NCBI GenBank assembly: GCA_027491915.1
Contig: JAOZGC010000002.1
Coordinates: forward strand, 124,001 to 188,000
Direction: 5' to 3'
Source of the DNA: Thermoproteota archaeon
GTDB taxonomy: Archaea; Korarchaeota; Korarchaeia; Korarchaeales; Korarchaeaceae
DNA: 64,000 nt
Below the pieces are notes generated by a model. That model made no database searches. It worked only from the letters and a program-made list of their open reading frames with translations, and was not told where the DNA came from. The position numbers and the translations under genes were made by a program. Shown here in pieces: positions 7,916-16,200 of the stretch (its first letter is position 1; every line of letters begins with the position of its first letter).

Positions 7916-9605
7916 CTCCCCTCGCCTCCCCCCTCTCTCGCTCGCCTCTCCTGCGGAGGAGGAACTCCAGACTCAACTCAAAGACGCCAACCGGGTTCTT
8001 GATCCTGTTGATCTCCAGCACCTCCGGAGACACCTCGGCTATGATCCCTATCTCGCGTCCCCCCGAGCGAATCGAGGCGCACCTTCCGCTCAGGGCCCAG
8101 GGCCTGTCCGTAGGCGTGAGCTCAGCCTCGATTCCGAGGCCGACGGTCAGCGAGAAAAGGTGGGACTGAACGTCCTCGAAACCGACCTCCGTGTCCTCGT
8201 AGGCTGCCGCCACCCTCCTCTCATCCCTGGCCCTGGTCTCCTCAGCAGGATCCGGTATGACCACGTCCCCCACCTCGAACACCTTGTGTGGGAGGGGCTC
8301 TGCCTGATTCTTCGACAGGAAGGCCACAATTCCTGGTATTAGCGTGTCCCTCAGGACGGAGTAAGATTCTGACACCGGATTGGCCACCTTGACTACCTCT
8401 CTGGGGGGAGATCTCATCCTGCGGAACAGTACGTCACCGCTGGTCATCACGTAATTGAGGATCTCCTGGTAGCCGAGGCCAATCATGAGTTCCCTGACTA
8501 TCCTGGAAATCCTCTCCCTGAGGTGTCTGGCGCCAAACGTGTCCACGTATCCCGGGAGTGCTGGCCTCAGCTTATCGTAGCCCACGGCCACCGTAAGCTC
8601 CTCCACCAGATCCACCGGATGCAGGAAGTCGTCTCTGTAAGCTGGTATCTGAACCGAGATCTCTTCCCCAACGGGCTCGGCCCCCAACCTCATCTTCCTG
8701 AGCAGGGAAGCTATCTCTTTGCCGGAGTAGTCAGTTCCGGCCACGAGGTTGAGGTAGTCTACTCCGACTCTCATGGGTGTGGGCCTCAGGTCTGGCGTCA
8801 CGACGGCCTCTCCGTCCGGTCGGATTACCCTAACGAGTCCGATCTTGCCGCCCCTCTCTGCCAGCGCGGTGACCAGCACCCTCAAGGTTTTCCTAACCGC
8901 CCTCTCATCCGGCCCCGTGACGTCTACGAACATGTCCCTGGTTTCCTCCGTCACCCTCGTCATATCGGAGTTTATTATCGGTGGGATCGACAGCACCTTC
9001 CCCCTCGAATCTCTGAGAACGGGGATCAGATCCCCGGGAACCAGGTGAGCGTACTTTCTTCCCTTCTCAGTTTCAGATAATATCTGGGACACTGTCATCT
9101 CATAATCTCCCCTCAGAGGGACGAATCGAACTTCTTCCTTCCTCTCGGCAGAGTATCTTATTGGAGGAACTATGGGGGAGGCGTCGTGTAGTCCGGCGGA
9201 CACCTTCCTCCTGTCTCTGCCTATCGTCGCGTGGATCTTCTCCTGGGCCTGCATCAACTCGGCGACTGCATCAGGGGAGAGATTCACTCCCTCAACGACG
9301 CCGCAGGCTATGTAAGGCCTAAGGGGAAGGACCTCTCTCTCCACCTTGACTTCGAAGCCCGAGTCGAACGTCTCATATTCCGGGATCCCCTCCTCCAGGC
9401 CCAGAATCCCCCTAACCGCCCGAGCCAGCCCCTCAATCGTCACAAGATCCAACCTATCAGCCGTTATTTCTAAGATTATATTTCCATTTTCCTCACCTTC
9501 AAAATTGACTTTCAGCCTCTCCAGCGAGGAGACGAGGTCGTCGAAACTCAGCGGGGCCCCTATCAGATTAAGGAGATCGGAAATTGACGCCTCAATCACC
9601 GGCAA
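7902..9605 (-). CDS. pheT: Phenylalanine-tRNA ligase beta subunit
   Basis: The structural and tRNA-binding subunit of the heterotetrameric enzyme, in the short archaeal/eukaryal form of about 560 residues that lacks the bacterial N-terminal tRNA-binding domain. Recognisable stretches are the B1-type N-terminus (ITADRLDLVTIEGLARAVRG), the B3/B4 editing region, and the catalytic-like B6/B7 domain (YQEILNYVMTS, FEVGDVV). It overlaps pheS upstream and the MTH938 gene downstream by 14 nt each, consistent with a translationally coupled operon. Confidence 0.95.
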   Translation of the reverse strand: MPVIEASISDLLNLIGAPLSFDDLVSSLERLKVNFEGEENGNIILEITADRLDLVTIEGLARAVRGILGLEEGIPEYETFDSGFEVKVEREVLPLRPYIACGVVEGVNLSPDAVAELMQAQEKIHATIGRDRRKVSAGLHDASPIVPPIRYSAERKEEVRFVPLRGDYEMTVSQILSETEKGRKYAHLVPGDLIPVLRDSRGKVLSIPPIINSDMTRVTEETRDMFVDVTGPDERAVRKTLRVLVTALAERGGKIGLVRVIRPDGEAVVTPDLRPTPMRVGVDYLNLVAGTDYSGKEIASLLRKMRLGAEPVGEEISVQIPAYRDDFLHPVDLVEELTVAVGYDKLRPALPGYVDTFGARHLRERISRIVRELMIGLGYQEILNYVMTSGDVLFRRMRSPPREVVKVANPVSESYSVLRDTLIPGIVAFLSKNQAEPLPHKVFEVGDVVIPDPAEETRARDERRVAAAYEDTEVGFEDVQSHLFSLTVGLGIEAELTPTDRPWALSGRCASIRSGGREIGIIAEVSPEVLEINRIKNPVGVFELSLEFLLRRRGERERGEARGVEGG

Positions 9606-11067
9606 GGCCCACCGCCCTCCCCACGGGGAATTTCCTCAGGAACGCTAGATCCTGGGAGTGTAATTGCCTTATGTCCCCTATTCCAAGCTTCACCATGGCC
9701 AGCCTCCCTATTCCTATCCCCCACGCCAGGGCCTGGACCTTCGGATAGTCATACCCCATTGGTATCAGTATCTCCGGCCTGAAGAGTCCGGATCCGGCTA
9801 TCTCTATCCATCCGAGCCTGGGGTGCCTGACATAAGCCTCCACGCTCGGTTCGGTGAAGGGGAAGTAGGCTGGCCTGAACATGACCTCCCCAAAACCCAG
9901 CCTCTTGGCGAACTCCTCCAGGTAGCCGAGCAAGTGCCTGACGTTCAACCCCTCCGCGAGGACCACTCCCTCACACTGGTGGAACTCCATGGAATGGGTT
10001 CTGTCCAGGGCCTCCGGCCTGAACACCCTGTCTATCGCGAATATCTTCAGCGGGGGGTTCGGAGTTCCGGCCAGCGTCCTGGCCGACGCCGCGGTCATCT
10101 GAGACCTGAGGATGAGTCTCCTGGCGATATCGAAGTCCCACTCGTAGCCCCATCCGGTAGATCCCGTTCCCTCACCAGTCTCGTGCGCCCTCTTAATCTT
10201 CTCCACCAATTTCAGATCCTTAATATCGGCCGGACCCGCGGGAACCGACACGGCGTAGGAATCGTGGACCTCTCTGGCCGGATGATCCTGAGCCTGGAAC
10301 AACGCGTCGAAATTCCAGAATTCGGCCTCAACTATGGGGCTCTTCACCTCAAGAAATCCCATCCCAACCAGTATCTCTCTGACCTCGTCTAAGAACTCCA
10401 CGTAGGGATGCGGCTTTCCCGGGTAGACGGTCGGGGGCATGGAGGTGACGTCATATGCCTTGATCTCTACCTCTCTCCACCTTCCACTCTCTATGAGTTC
10501 TCTACTTAGTCTCGCAACCTCTCTCCTGACGGTCAACCTGCCGGATAGGACTGCCTCACCTAGGTCCGTGATCTCCAGGTACACCTCCTTGCTCTCGTCT
10601 ATCTCTACCAGTCCCCTCTTGACTAGTTCCCTCACGACATCTGTTGGGAGATCCCCCTCTTCCGCCACCCCTCCTTTGAGCCTGTCGAGCGCCTCCCTGA
10701 GGGGGTATTCATCTGGGATCTCCTTGAGCGCAACGACTACCCCGCTCCCCACCCTCTCCAGCCTAACCCACCCCCTCTTTTTTGCGATCCCAAGGGCGAC
10801 GTTGAACTCCTCCCCCGACCCGGGGAAATCCTTCCTGATCTCGTCGATCTTCCTGGCCTCACCGATTGATAAGATTTTGAGAAGCTTCTCCTCTGGAAGG
10901 CCAGAGTCGGCCGCCTCCCTGCCCCTGTCGGTGAGTTTCAAGAACTTCCGCGCCTTAACAGATATCCTGACGAGCCCCTTCTCCTCGAGCAGTCGACCGA
11001 GGGCGGCGGCAGATTCCCTCCCGAGGGAGAATGCGTCGGCGGGCAGGAACCCCCCGCGGAAGCTCAC
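9592..11067 (-). CDS. pheS: Phenylalanine-tRNA ligase alpha subunit, start uncertain
   Basis: The catalytic class II subunit: motif 2 (FRPEALDRTHSMEFHQCEG) and motif 3 (ALAWGIGIGRLAM) are intact after N-terminal winged-helix modules. GTG 11067 is the first standard start in frame, but it sits directly on its Shine-Dalgarno (AAGGAG) and cuts off a family-like first helix (LTDGEHRLLKEV) encoded upstream in the same frame. No ATG, GTG or TTG lies between GTG 11067 and the stop at 11143-11145, so CTG 11100, ATA 11106 or ATT 11136 may be used. The TATA box at 11167-11180 predicts transcription from about 11148, which would include this extension. Confidence 0.93.
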   Translation of the reverse strand: MSFRGGFLPADAFSLGRESAAALGRLLEEKGLVRISVKARKFLKLTDRGREAADSGLPEEKLLKILSIGEARKIDEIRKDFPGSGEEFNVALGIAKKRGWVRLERVGSGVVVALKEIPDEYPLREALDRLKGGVAEEGDLPTDVVRELVKRGLVEIDESKEVYLEITDLGEAVLSGRLTVRREVARLSRELIESGRWREVEIKAYDVTSMPPTVYPGKPHPYVEFLDEVREILVGMGFLEVKSPIVEAEFWNFDALFQAQDHPAREVHDSYAVSVPAGPADIKDLKLVEKIKRAHETGEGTGSTGWGYEWDFDIARRLILRSQMTAASARTLAGTPNPPLKIFAIDRVFRPEALDRTHSMEFHQCEGVVLAEGLNVRHLLGYLEEFAKRLGFGEVMFRPAYFPFTEPSVEAYVRHPRLGWIEIAGSGLFRPEILIPMGYDYPKVQALAWGIGIGRLAMVKLGIGDIRQLHSQDLAFLRKFPVGRAVGLAGD

Positions 11068-11166
11068 CTCCTTGAGTAGACGGTGCTCCCCGTCGGTCAG
11101 CCGTATAGCCTCTCTCCCGCCCTCCCCCGAAACAATAAGGACTCACCAGAACGGCCTGCCCTCTCC

Positions 11167-11180
11167 GAATTATAAAAAGT
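11167..11180 (-). promoter_or_regulatory. TATA box for pheST operon
   Basis: ACTTTTTATAATTC on the minus strand lies between the COG2100 gene stop and pheS. It predicts a transcript start near 11148, about 48 nt before CTG 11100. Confidence 0.6.
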
Positions 11181-11186
11181 CTGCTC

Positions 11187-12230
11187 TCACGGCTCCGGCC
11201 TGGCCAGGTATACGTTGTCCTTATTCCTCAATATCCTGACGCGGACCTCGGCGCCGATCGGTATCCCCAAAGCCGAGACCACGGTCACCACCCTGTCCCT
11301 CGCCACGCCCAGGACCTCACCCCTCCTCCACCCAGGCGCCACCACCCTCACCAAGACCTTCTCCCCCACCTCCATGGTCTTGGGGACCTCCCTGTCCTTC
11401 TTTATCCCGAAGTCTCCCGGCTCGAGAACCAACTTCACGCCGTACTTCTCCTCCCACCTGCGCAAGGCCCGGTAGAAATCTCTCCACCTCATGGGTCTGA
11501 CTCCCGGAGGTCTCCTGCCGTGGCGGTGCTCCTCGTACTTCTGTATCCCGAGGGGAGGCCACCTCTTACCGGCGCCTATATCCAGCGCGAACTCTATTAT
11601 TTTCGGGATGTCCTTGTCGTTTACTCCCGGCACCCAGACGGGGGCAATCAACAGATCGACCTCACTATTTGCCAGCACTTTGGCGAATTCAATCACCCTG
11701 CTGACGTCGTACGAGCTGGTCCCCGCGAGGAGGCGGGCCTTCGCTGGGTTCAGGCTGTCGATGCTGAGGTTGACCCTATCGACCCCTGACTCCTCCAGCC
11801 TCTCAACGTCTCCCGGCCCCAGCAGGATACCATGGGTCTGGGTTGAGACCACGGCAGTTTCTTTCTTATTTTTCAACTCTCTGAATAATTCATATATACG
11901 AGGGTAGGTGAAAGGGTCTCCGACGGTATCCACGTGGGCCTCCAACCTCCCCGAGACTTTGATCGATGCGACCAGATCGTACCATTCAAGCAGGTAATCC
12001 AGGTCCACCAAGTACTCGGCCGCGCGCGTCCTGCTTCGGGGTCCGGCGTCGGTCGAGCAAAAAATGCATGACATGGAGCACGAGCTCGAAGGCCTAACCT
12101 GTATGAGTGAAGTTCCCCTATCTATTACTCCAAAGGCCACCGTTCCAATCAGCGGAATCCCGGATCTATCAGATATCCTAACTATCTGCAGATCTCCCGC
12201 CGCGTCTCGGAGGAGAAACTTCCCATTCAC
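11187..12230 (-). CDS. Radical SAM protein with C-terminal TRAM-like domain (COG2100)
   Basis: The radical SAM cluster motif is C51-x3-C55-x2-C58, preceded by a short beta domain and followed by family strands such as VNLSIDSLNP. After about residue 270 a small beta domain (KVLVRVVAPGWRRGEVLGVA) resembles TRAM/OB RNA-binding folds. The combination matches the archaeal COG2100 group, whose reaction is unknown; the TRAM-like tail hints at RNA modification. It starts inside the last codons of the Nudix gene (4-nt overlap), placing it fourth in the pantothenate-salvage operon, though I see no direct functional link. Confidence 0.82.
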   Translation of the reverse strand: MNGKFLLRDAAGDLQIVRISDRSGIPLIGTVAFGVIDRGTSLIQVRPSSSCSMSCIFCSTDAGPRSRTRAAEYLVDLDYLLEWYDLVASIKVSGRLEAHVDTVGDPFTYPRIYELFRELKNKKETAVVSTQTHGILLGPGDVERLEESGVDRVNLSIDSLNPAKARLLAGTSSYDVSRVIEFAKVLANSEVDLLIAPVWVPGVNDKDIPKIIEFALDIGAGKRWPPLGIQKYEEHRHGRRPPGVRPMRWRDFYRALRRWEEKYGVKLVLEPGDFGIKKDREVPKTMEVGEKVLVRVVAPGWRRGEVLGVARDRVVTVVSALGIPIGAEVRVRILRNKDNVYLARPEP

Positions 12231-13018
12231 CCCTCAGTCCACCCTCCGGGTCGCTCTTCGCCGCCGGCAGGTCCGACGGATCCAAGGACCTCTGTCGTTA
12301 TCTCGCGTATTATGTCCTCCTCCGGCCTATCATCTTCCAATAGCTGATACCTGTCGTAGCCCTCCTTCCTCTCTTCCCCTCCCAATTCTCGGGCGGACAG
12401 GGATATGGCCCTCCTGAGCGGGTGCATCTCCACCTCGACGGCGGCCCTCGCCAGGTTCTCCATAGTGGCCTCCTGAAGAATCAATTTTGATCCGTCCCGC
12501 AACACAATAACCGTTCTGGCGTGCTTGTGACCCTCCGGTACCCCTATTAGCACCTTTTTGACGTCTCTGTTTTTGATCACCAGTGAGAAAGGTTTCCTGA
12601 TCTCTTCTATCAATTTCCTGGTTCCGTCGGTTAGCATTAGATGGAGGGAATCCTCCAGCCTTGTCCACCTGACCTCCTTGGCATCGCCGCCCGGCCTCAG
12701 GGATCCCCCCACCCTCCTGCAGAGGTAGTCCACTATGACGTAGTGGTATCTTACCCTCCCCTCCCCGTCCACCTCCACGTAATCGAAGGCGTAGATCGGT
12801 CTCTCCGCGGCGACCCTCAGCCCCGTCTCCTCCGAGACCTCGCGCTCAACAGCCTCGTCCAGCCTCTCCCCCAACCTCACCAGGCCGCCTGGTATGGACC
12901 AGAGCCCCTTCCCCGGTTCGTTCTTCCTCCTGATCAGTAAAATCTTGTTATCTTCCAGGAGGACTCCGCCCACCCCAACCAACGGGACGTCAGGATACTC
13001 CCTCCTCAGGCCCCTCAC
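12227..13018 (-). CDS. Nudix hydrolase fused to an unrecognised C-terminal domain
   Basis: Residues 12-140 form a Nudix fold with the signature G45-x5-E51-x7-REVSEETGL, which binds Mg2+ and hydrolyses a nucleoside diphosphate linked to another group. Residues 145-215 form a second compact domain with LIGVPEGHKHARTVIVL and LQEATMENLARAAVEVEMHP that I cannot assign, followed by a charged low-complexity tail. It overlaps the pantothenate kinase gene upstream and the radical SAM gene downstream by 4 nt each. Given the operon, a CoA or phosphopantetheine-related substrate is conceivable, but the motif alone does not specify it. Confidence 0.8.
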   Translation of the reverse strand: MRGLRREYPDVPLVGVGGVLLEDNKILLIRRKNEPGKGLWSIPGGLVRLGERLDEAVEREVSEETGLRVAAERPIYAFDYVEVDGEGRVRYHYVIVDYLCRRVGGSLRPGGDAKEVRWTRLEDSLHLMLTDGTRKLIEEIRKPFSLVIKNRDVKKVLIGVPEGHKHARTVIVLRDGSKLILQEATMENLARAAVEVEMHPLRRAISLSARELGGEERKEGYDRYQLLEDDRPEEDIIREITTEVLGSVGPAGGEERPGGWTEG

Positions 13019-13866
13019 CTCCCAGGGAATGTCTCCTCCAGCAGGATCTTCTTGGCGGCCCCTATGGCCGTCGCGTACGCAGCCAGTCTGGGCACCCTCC
13101 CCCTCCCGCCGAACAGCGATATGGTCCTGATGATGGCGTTCGCCACAAGTGGGTACTCCACCAACCTACCGACTAACACTATCCTATCTTCCAACCCCTC
13201 AGACTTTGCCGCGAAGTAGGAGACGGTGCCGACGACCTCCGATATCATGTTTACTATCCCTATGGCCGCATCCTCGGGTCTCGTTTGATCTCCCACCTTG
13301 CCGAAGTTAGACGCCGTCGTATCAGGGGGGAGGTCCCCTATCCCCCTCCCTACGATCTCCCCTATGGATAGGTCGACCCTGCCGAGATCGCCCTCCTCGG
13401 CCATCCTCAATATGCTCTCAGGTTCCGTCTTATTCAGTATGAGCCTGCCAAGGCCCATTAAGGTTCCGCCCCCGACGCCGGTCCCGCCTACGTGCTTGAC
13501 TCTGATCCCACCCCTTCCCCTCCAGGCCGCGACCACCGCGGTCCCCGTGCCCACGCTGACCACGGCCGCGGCGTCGGAGCTCGATAGATAACACCCGCCT
13601 ATCCCTATTCCCTCCACCTCCTCTACCTTGGACACGGGAAGGCCCAGTATCTTCCCCCCAATGAAGTTGGCTCCTCCCCCACTGGCCGATATGGCCTCGA
13701 TCTCTTTCAAGCCGATTCCGGCCTCCGTCAGCAGCTTACCAACCGCGCCGGACGCCGACGCTATGGGATCCGACGCCCTGACGTCTGTGTATCCCTCCAC
13801 CCCCCTCTCGCTGAAAAGAACCGCCTTGGTGGTGCTGCCCCCGACGTCCAACCCTATTACCAGCAA
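13015..13866 (-). CDS. Type II pantothenate kinase homologue
   Basis: An ASKHA-fold kinase of 283 residues. It has the N-terminal phosphate loop GLDVGGSTTKAV, the VGTGTAVV strand, HVGGTGVGGGTLMGLG and TTASNFGKV, the same order as staphylococcal CoaW and eukaryotic PanK. Type II PanK phosphorylates pantothenate to 4'-phosphopantothenate. Most archaea instead use pantoate kinase plus phosphopantothenate synthetase, so this gene suggests salvage of external pantothenate. It follows the ECF S-component by 7 nt and overlaps the Nudix gene by 4 nt. A different small-molecule kinase activity cannot be excluded. Confidence 0.8.
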   Translation of the reverse strand: MLVIGLDVGGSTTKAVLFSERGVEGYTDVRASDPIASASGAVGKLLTEAGIGLKEIEAISASGGGANFIGGKILGLPVSKVEEVEGIGIGGCYLSSSDAAAVVSVGTGTAVVAAWRGRGGIRVKHVGGTGVGGGTLMGLGRLILNKTEPESILRMAEEGDLGRVDLSIGEIVGRGIGDLPPDTTASNFGKVGDQTRPEDAAIGIVNMISEVVGTVSYFAAKSEGLEDRIVLVGRLVEYPLVANAIIRTISLFGGRGRVPRLAAYATAIGAAKKILLEETFPGR

Positions 13867-13873
13867 TCGAGGG

Positions 13874-14563
13874 TCACCTTGCCGTCTCCAGGACCTTGAC
13901 CAGGGGCGGGCCGAGGAGGATTATGAATGGTATCTCCGAAGAGTAGGTCCACAGGAACCACAGCGCGGCCGCGGCGGCGGGCAGATTCGACTCCCCGGTT
14001 GGCAGCACGAAGAACTGACTGAAAGTCCAGACTCCGGCCCCTATAACGGCGCTGCCCAGCATGAGACCTATGGATCCGGCCAGGAAGAAGTCCACCCACC
14101 TTCCCCTCCACCTGCCGACCAAGACTATCAGGATCGTTGAGATTCCGCAGGCGATCGCGTAAGCCGCGGCCACCGGATCCTGGGTGAGGAACCAAATCGT
14201 TCCAGAGGCCGTCAGCGGCAGGATCTGGACCGTTATCGCCGCGGCTAGTTGATTTTCCCCCTTGATCCTGTTGTAGATCCATCCCATGGTGTAGAAGCCC
14301 AAGAAGTTGGCCGGAACGCCCACGATTAGGCTTAGCAGGGCGTTCCCGTGTATCAACATGTCGGAGACGAATATGCCCACGGCGGCCCCCAACCCACCGA
14401 CCGTCGGACCGAAGACTGCGGAAAACGATGCCGGAATAACGACGGACGGCCAAAACCGGACCACGCCGAAGATCGGCGCGAAAATCCCGAGGTAAGTCAT
14501 GTACCCCACCGCGGCGTACAGGGCGGCGTTGACCCCGGCGAGCGAGACCTCCCTAGTGTCCAT
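13874..14563 (-). CDS. ECF transporter substrate-binding (S) component, probably for pantothenate
   Basis: A 229-residue integral membrane protein with about six hydrophobic segments (GVNAALYAAVGYMTYL, FSAVFGPTVGGLGAAVGIFVSDML, LLSLIVGVPANFLGFYTM and others) in the layout of ECF S-components, which capture vitamins and depend on separate EcfA/EcfT energising proteins not found in this window. The direct coupling to a pantothenate kinase-like gene suggests pantothenate as substrate, as for PanT of Gram-positive bacteria. First gene of the operon; TATA box at 14585-14597, 27 nt before the ATG. Confidence 0.75.
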   Translation of the reverse strand: MDTREVSLAGVNAALYAAVGYMTYLGIFAPIFGVVRFWPSVVIPASFSAVFGPTVGGLGAAVGIFVSDMLIHGNALLSLIVGVPANFLGFYTMGWIYNRIKGENQLAAAITVQILPLTASGTIWFLTQDPVAAAYAIACGISTILIVLVGRWRGRWVDFFLAGSIGLMLGSAVIGAGVWTFSQFFVLPTGESNLPAAAAALWFLWTYSSEIPFIILLGPPLVKVLETAR

Positions 14564-14584
14564 CGGTCGGACCGCACCCTCAGA

Positions 14585-14611
14585 AATAAATATTTATTTT
14601 CTATATAAGAG
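14585..14611. promoter_or_regulatory. Divergent promoters, ECF operon and PhoU-like gene
   Basis: Two adjacent TATA boxes: AAATATTTATTT (14585-14597) read on the minus strand is 27 nt from the ECF ATG (14563), and TCTATATAAGAG (14600-14611) read on the plus strand is about 34-43 nt from the TTG/GTG of the PhoU-like gene. Confidence 0.6.
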
Positions 14612-14638
14612 TAAGATATCTATATAGATGGGGAGATA

Positions 14639-15637
14639 TTGGAGGGCGTGAGGCAGATCCGCAAGGTCCAAGAGGTTGGAGGGGGCACCCTGGTAATCTC
14701 CCTTCCCAAGGAGTGGGCCGTAAGGGTCGGCCTCCAGAAGGGGTCTGAGGTCGTTGCCCAAGAGGCTCCTGGGGGGTTACTCTTGATCTATCCACTTTCT
14801 GCCACCGTCCGGATCGGGTGTTCGGCCCGGCACGTCCCTGGCCAAGTCGGGAACACTTTGGACTCCATACTGGAGGCGTACCTCGAAGGCTGCGACGTGC
14901 TGGAAGTGGAATGTTCCGGTCGCCTGGGGCTGGAGGACAGGAGAGCGATCAAAAAACTTCTGGCTTCTCTGGTGGGCTCCGAGATAGTTGAAGAGGGAGA
15001 GGGCATCCTGAAGGTTCAGTTCCTCGTTGACTTGGACGCCACCGATCCACACGGGCTGCTGGAGAGGATGATAAGATCGGCCGGCAACATGCTCCTGGAC
15101 GCCATAACCGCAATCTCCCTCGGAGACAATGAGCTTGCGAATTTGGTGATCGAGAGAGACGATGAGATAGACAGAACTTACTTTCTACTAGTTCGTGCTC
15201 TGAGGAAGGCGGCCCAAGACGTTAGGGCCCTTGCGAGGGCCAGGTTGTCCCCCATGATTCTACTGGATCTGAGGGTGGCCGCCCTGATCGCCGAGGGCAT
15301 AGCCGATATGGCGGTTGACGTTGCCTCCCTGGCCAGGAAAGGGGTGAGAGTCGACATAATTGACCTGAAACTTCCCTTCAAGACCCTCTTCTCACTGCTG
15401 GCCCCCATCTCCAGGGGGCGCGGGACCGACAGCAGGGTCGAGAGGATACGCGAGATCAACAGGCTGATATCCGACCGGCTGCTGAGGATGGTGGAGGAAG
15501 GAGGGGGTGGGACCATGGAGGCCGTCGTCGCTGAGAAGCTGATGGCCTCCTCCAGGGCCGCGCTAGATCTGGCGGATCTGTTCCCCTCGAGAGGGGTCCT
15601 CCTAATGAGATCTCGGGCGGAACCGGAAGGATATTAA
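14639..15637 (+). CDS. PhoU-like regulator with N-terminal AbrB/SpoVT-type domain
   Basis: Residues 1-50 (RQIRKVQEVGGGTLVISLPKEWAVRVGLQKGSEV) are a swapped-hairpin AbrB DNA-binding motif. Residues from about 120 to 320 are helical with two PhoU-type repeats carrying Glu/Asp-rich metal-binding positions (ERDDEIDR). This fusion is common in archaea and is thought to control phosphate uptake. Start may be TTG 14639, preceded by GGGGAG, or GTG 14648, preceded by GGAGGG. No phosphate transporter genes are adjacent, so its target operon is elsewhere. Confidence 0.85.
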   Translation: MEGVRQIRKVQEVGGGTLVISLPKEWAVRVGLQKGSEVVAQEAPGGLLLIYPLSATVRIGCSARHVPGQVGNTLDSILEAYLEGCDVLEVECSGRLGLEDRRAIKKLLASLVGSEIVEEGEGILKVQFLVDLDATDPHGLLERMIRSAGNMLLDAITAISLGDNELANLVIERDDEIDRTYFLLVRALRKAAQDVRALARARLSPMILLDLRVAALIAEGIADMAVDVASLARKGVRVDIIDLKLPFKTLFSLLAPISRGRGTDSRVERIREINRLISDRLLRMVEEGGGGTMEAVVAEKLMASSRAALDLADLFPSRGVLLMRSRAEPEGY

Positions 15638-15660
15638 CTGTTATATCTCTCCCCGCGCCC

Positions 15661-16200
15661 GTGCGCGGGAGACCCCGGAGGGCCCTAATGATCGGCAGGT
15701 TTCAACCCTTCCACTTGGGTCACCTCAAAGCTGTGGAGTACGTGCTCTCTCAATCCGAGGAGTTGGTCATAGGCCTAGGAAGCTCTCAATACAAACGGAC
15801 CCCCAGGAATCCCCTCTCTACGGACGAGAGATACGAGATGATCGTGAGGGTGATGAGGTCCGTCGAGATAGATCTTTCCAAGGTCTTCCTGGTTCCGATC
15901 CCAGACACTGAGTCCCGAGAGGAGAGCTGGGGGTCCATAGTCCTGGATAGGATTCCCAGGGTCGACGTCGCTTACACGAACGATCGGGAGACCAGGATCG
16001 ACCTGGAGGCCGTGGGAATGGAGGTCTTTCCCATTCCCCTGTATCGCAGGGATATACTGTCGGCCACTAACATAAGGAGGTTGGCGGCGAGCGGCAACTC
16101 CCTGTGGAGGCAGTTCGTCCCGGACCCCGTGGCCTCCTTCTTGGACGAGATAGATTTTGAGGGGATTATGAGAGATATCACCGAAGGCGGTAAATCCTGA
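15661..16200 (+). CDS. nadM: Nicotinamide-nucleotide adenylyltransferase
   Basis: Transfers AMP from ATP to NMN to make NAD+. The 179-residue archaeal NadM type shows GRFQPFHLGHLKA (HxGH-type nucleotide binding) at the N-terminus, SSQYKRTPRNPLSTDERYEM and the C-terminal LSATNIR motif. GTG 15661 is 23 nt after the PhoU-like gene stop and has a weak TATA-like GTTATATC at 15640-15647. The last 23 bp overlap the convergent PIN-ATPase gene. Confidence 0.92.
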   Translation: MRGRPRRALMIGRFQPFHLGHLKAVEYVLSQSEELVIGLGSSQYKRTPRNPLSTDERYEMIVRVMRSVEIDLSKVFLVPIPDTESREESWGSIVLDRIPRVDVAYTNDRETRIDLEAVGMEVFPIPLYRRDILSATNIRRLAASGNSLWRQFVPDPVASFLDEIDFEGIMRDITEGGKS

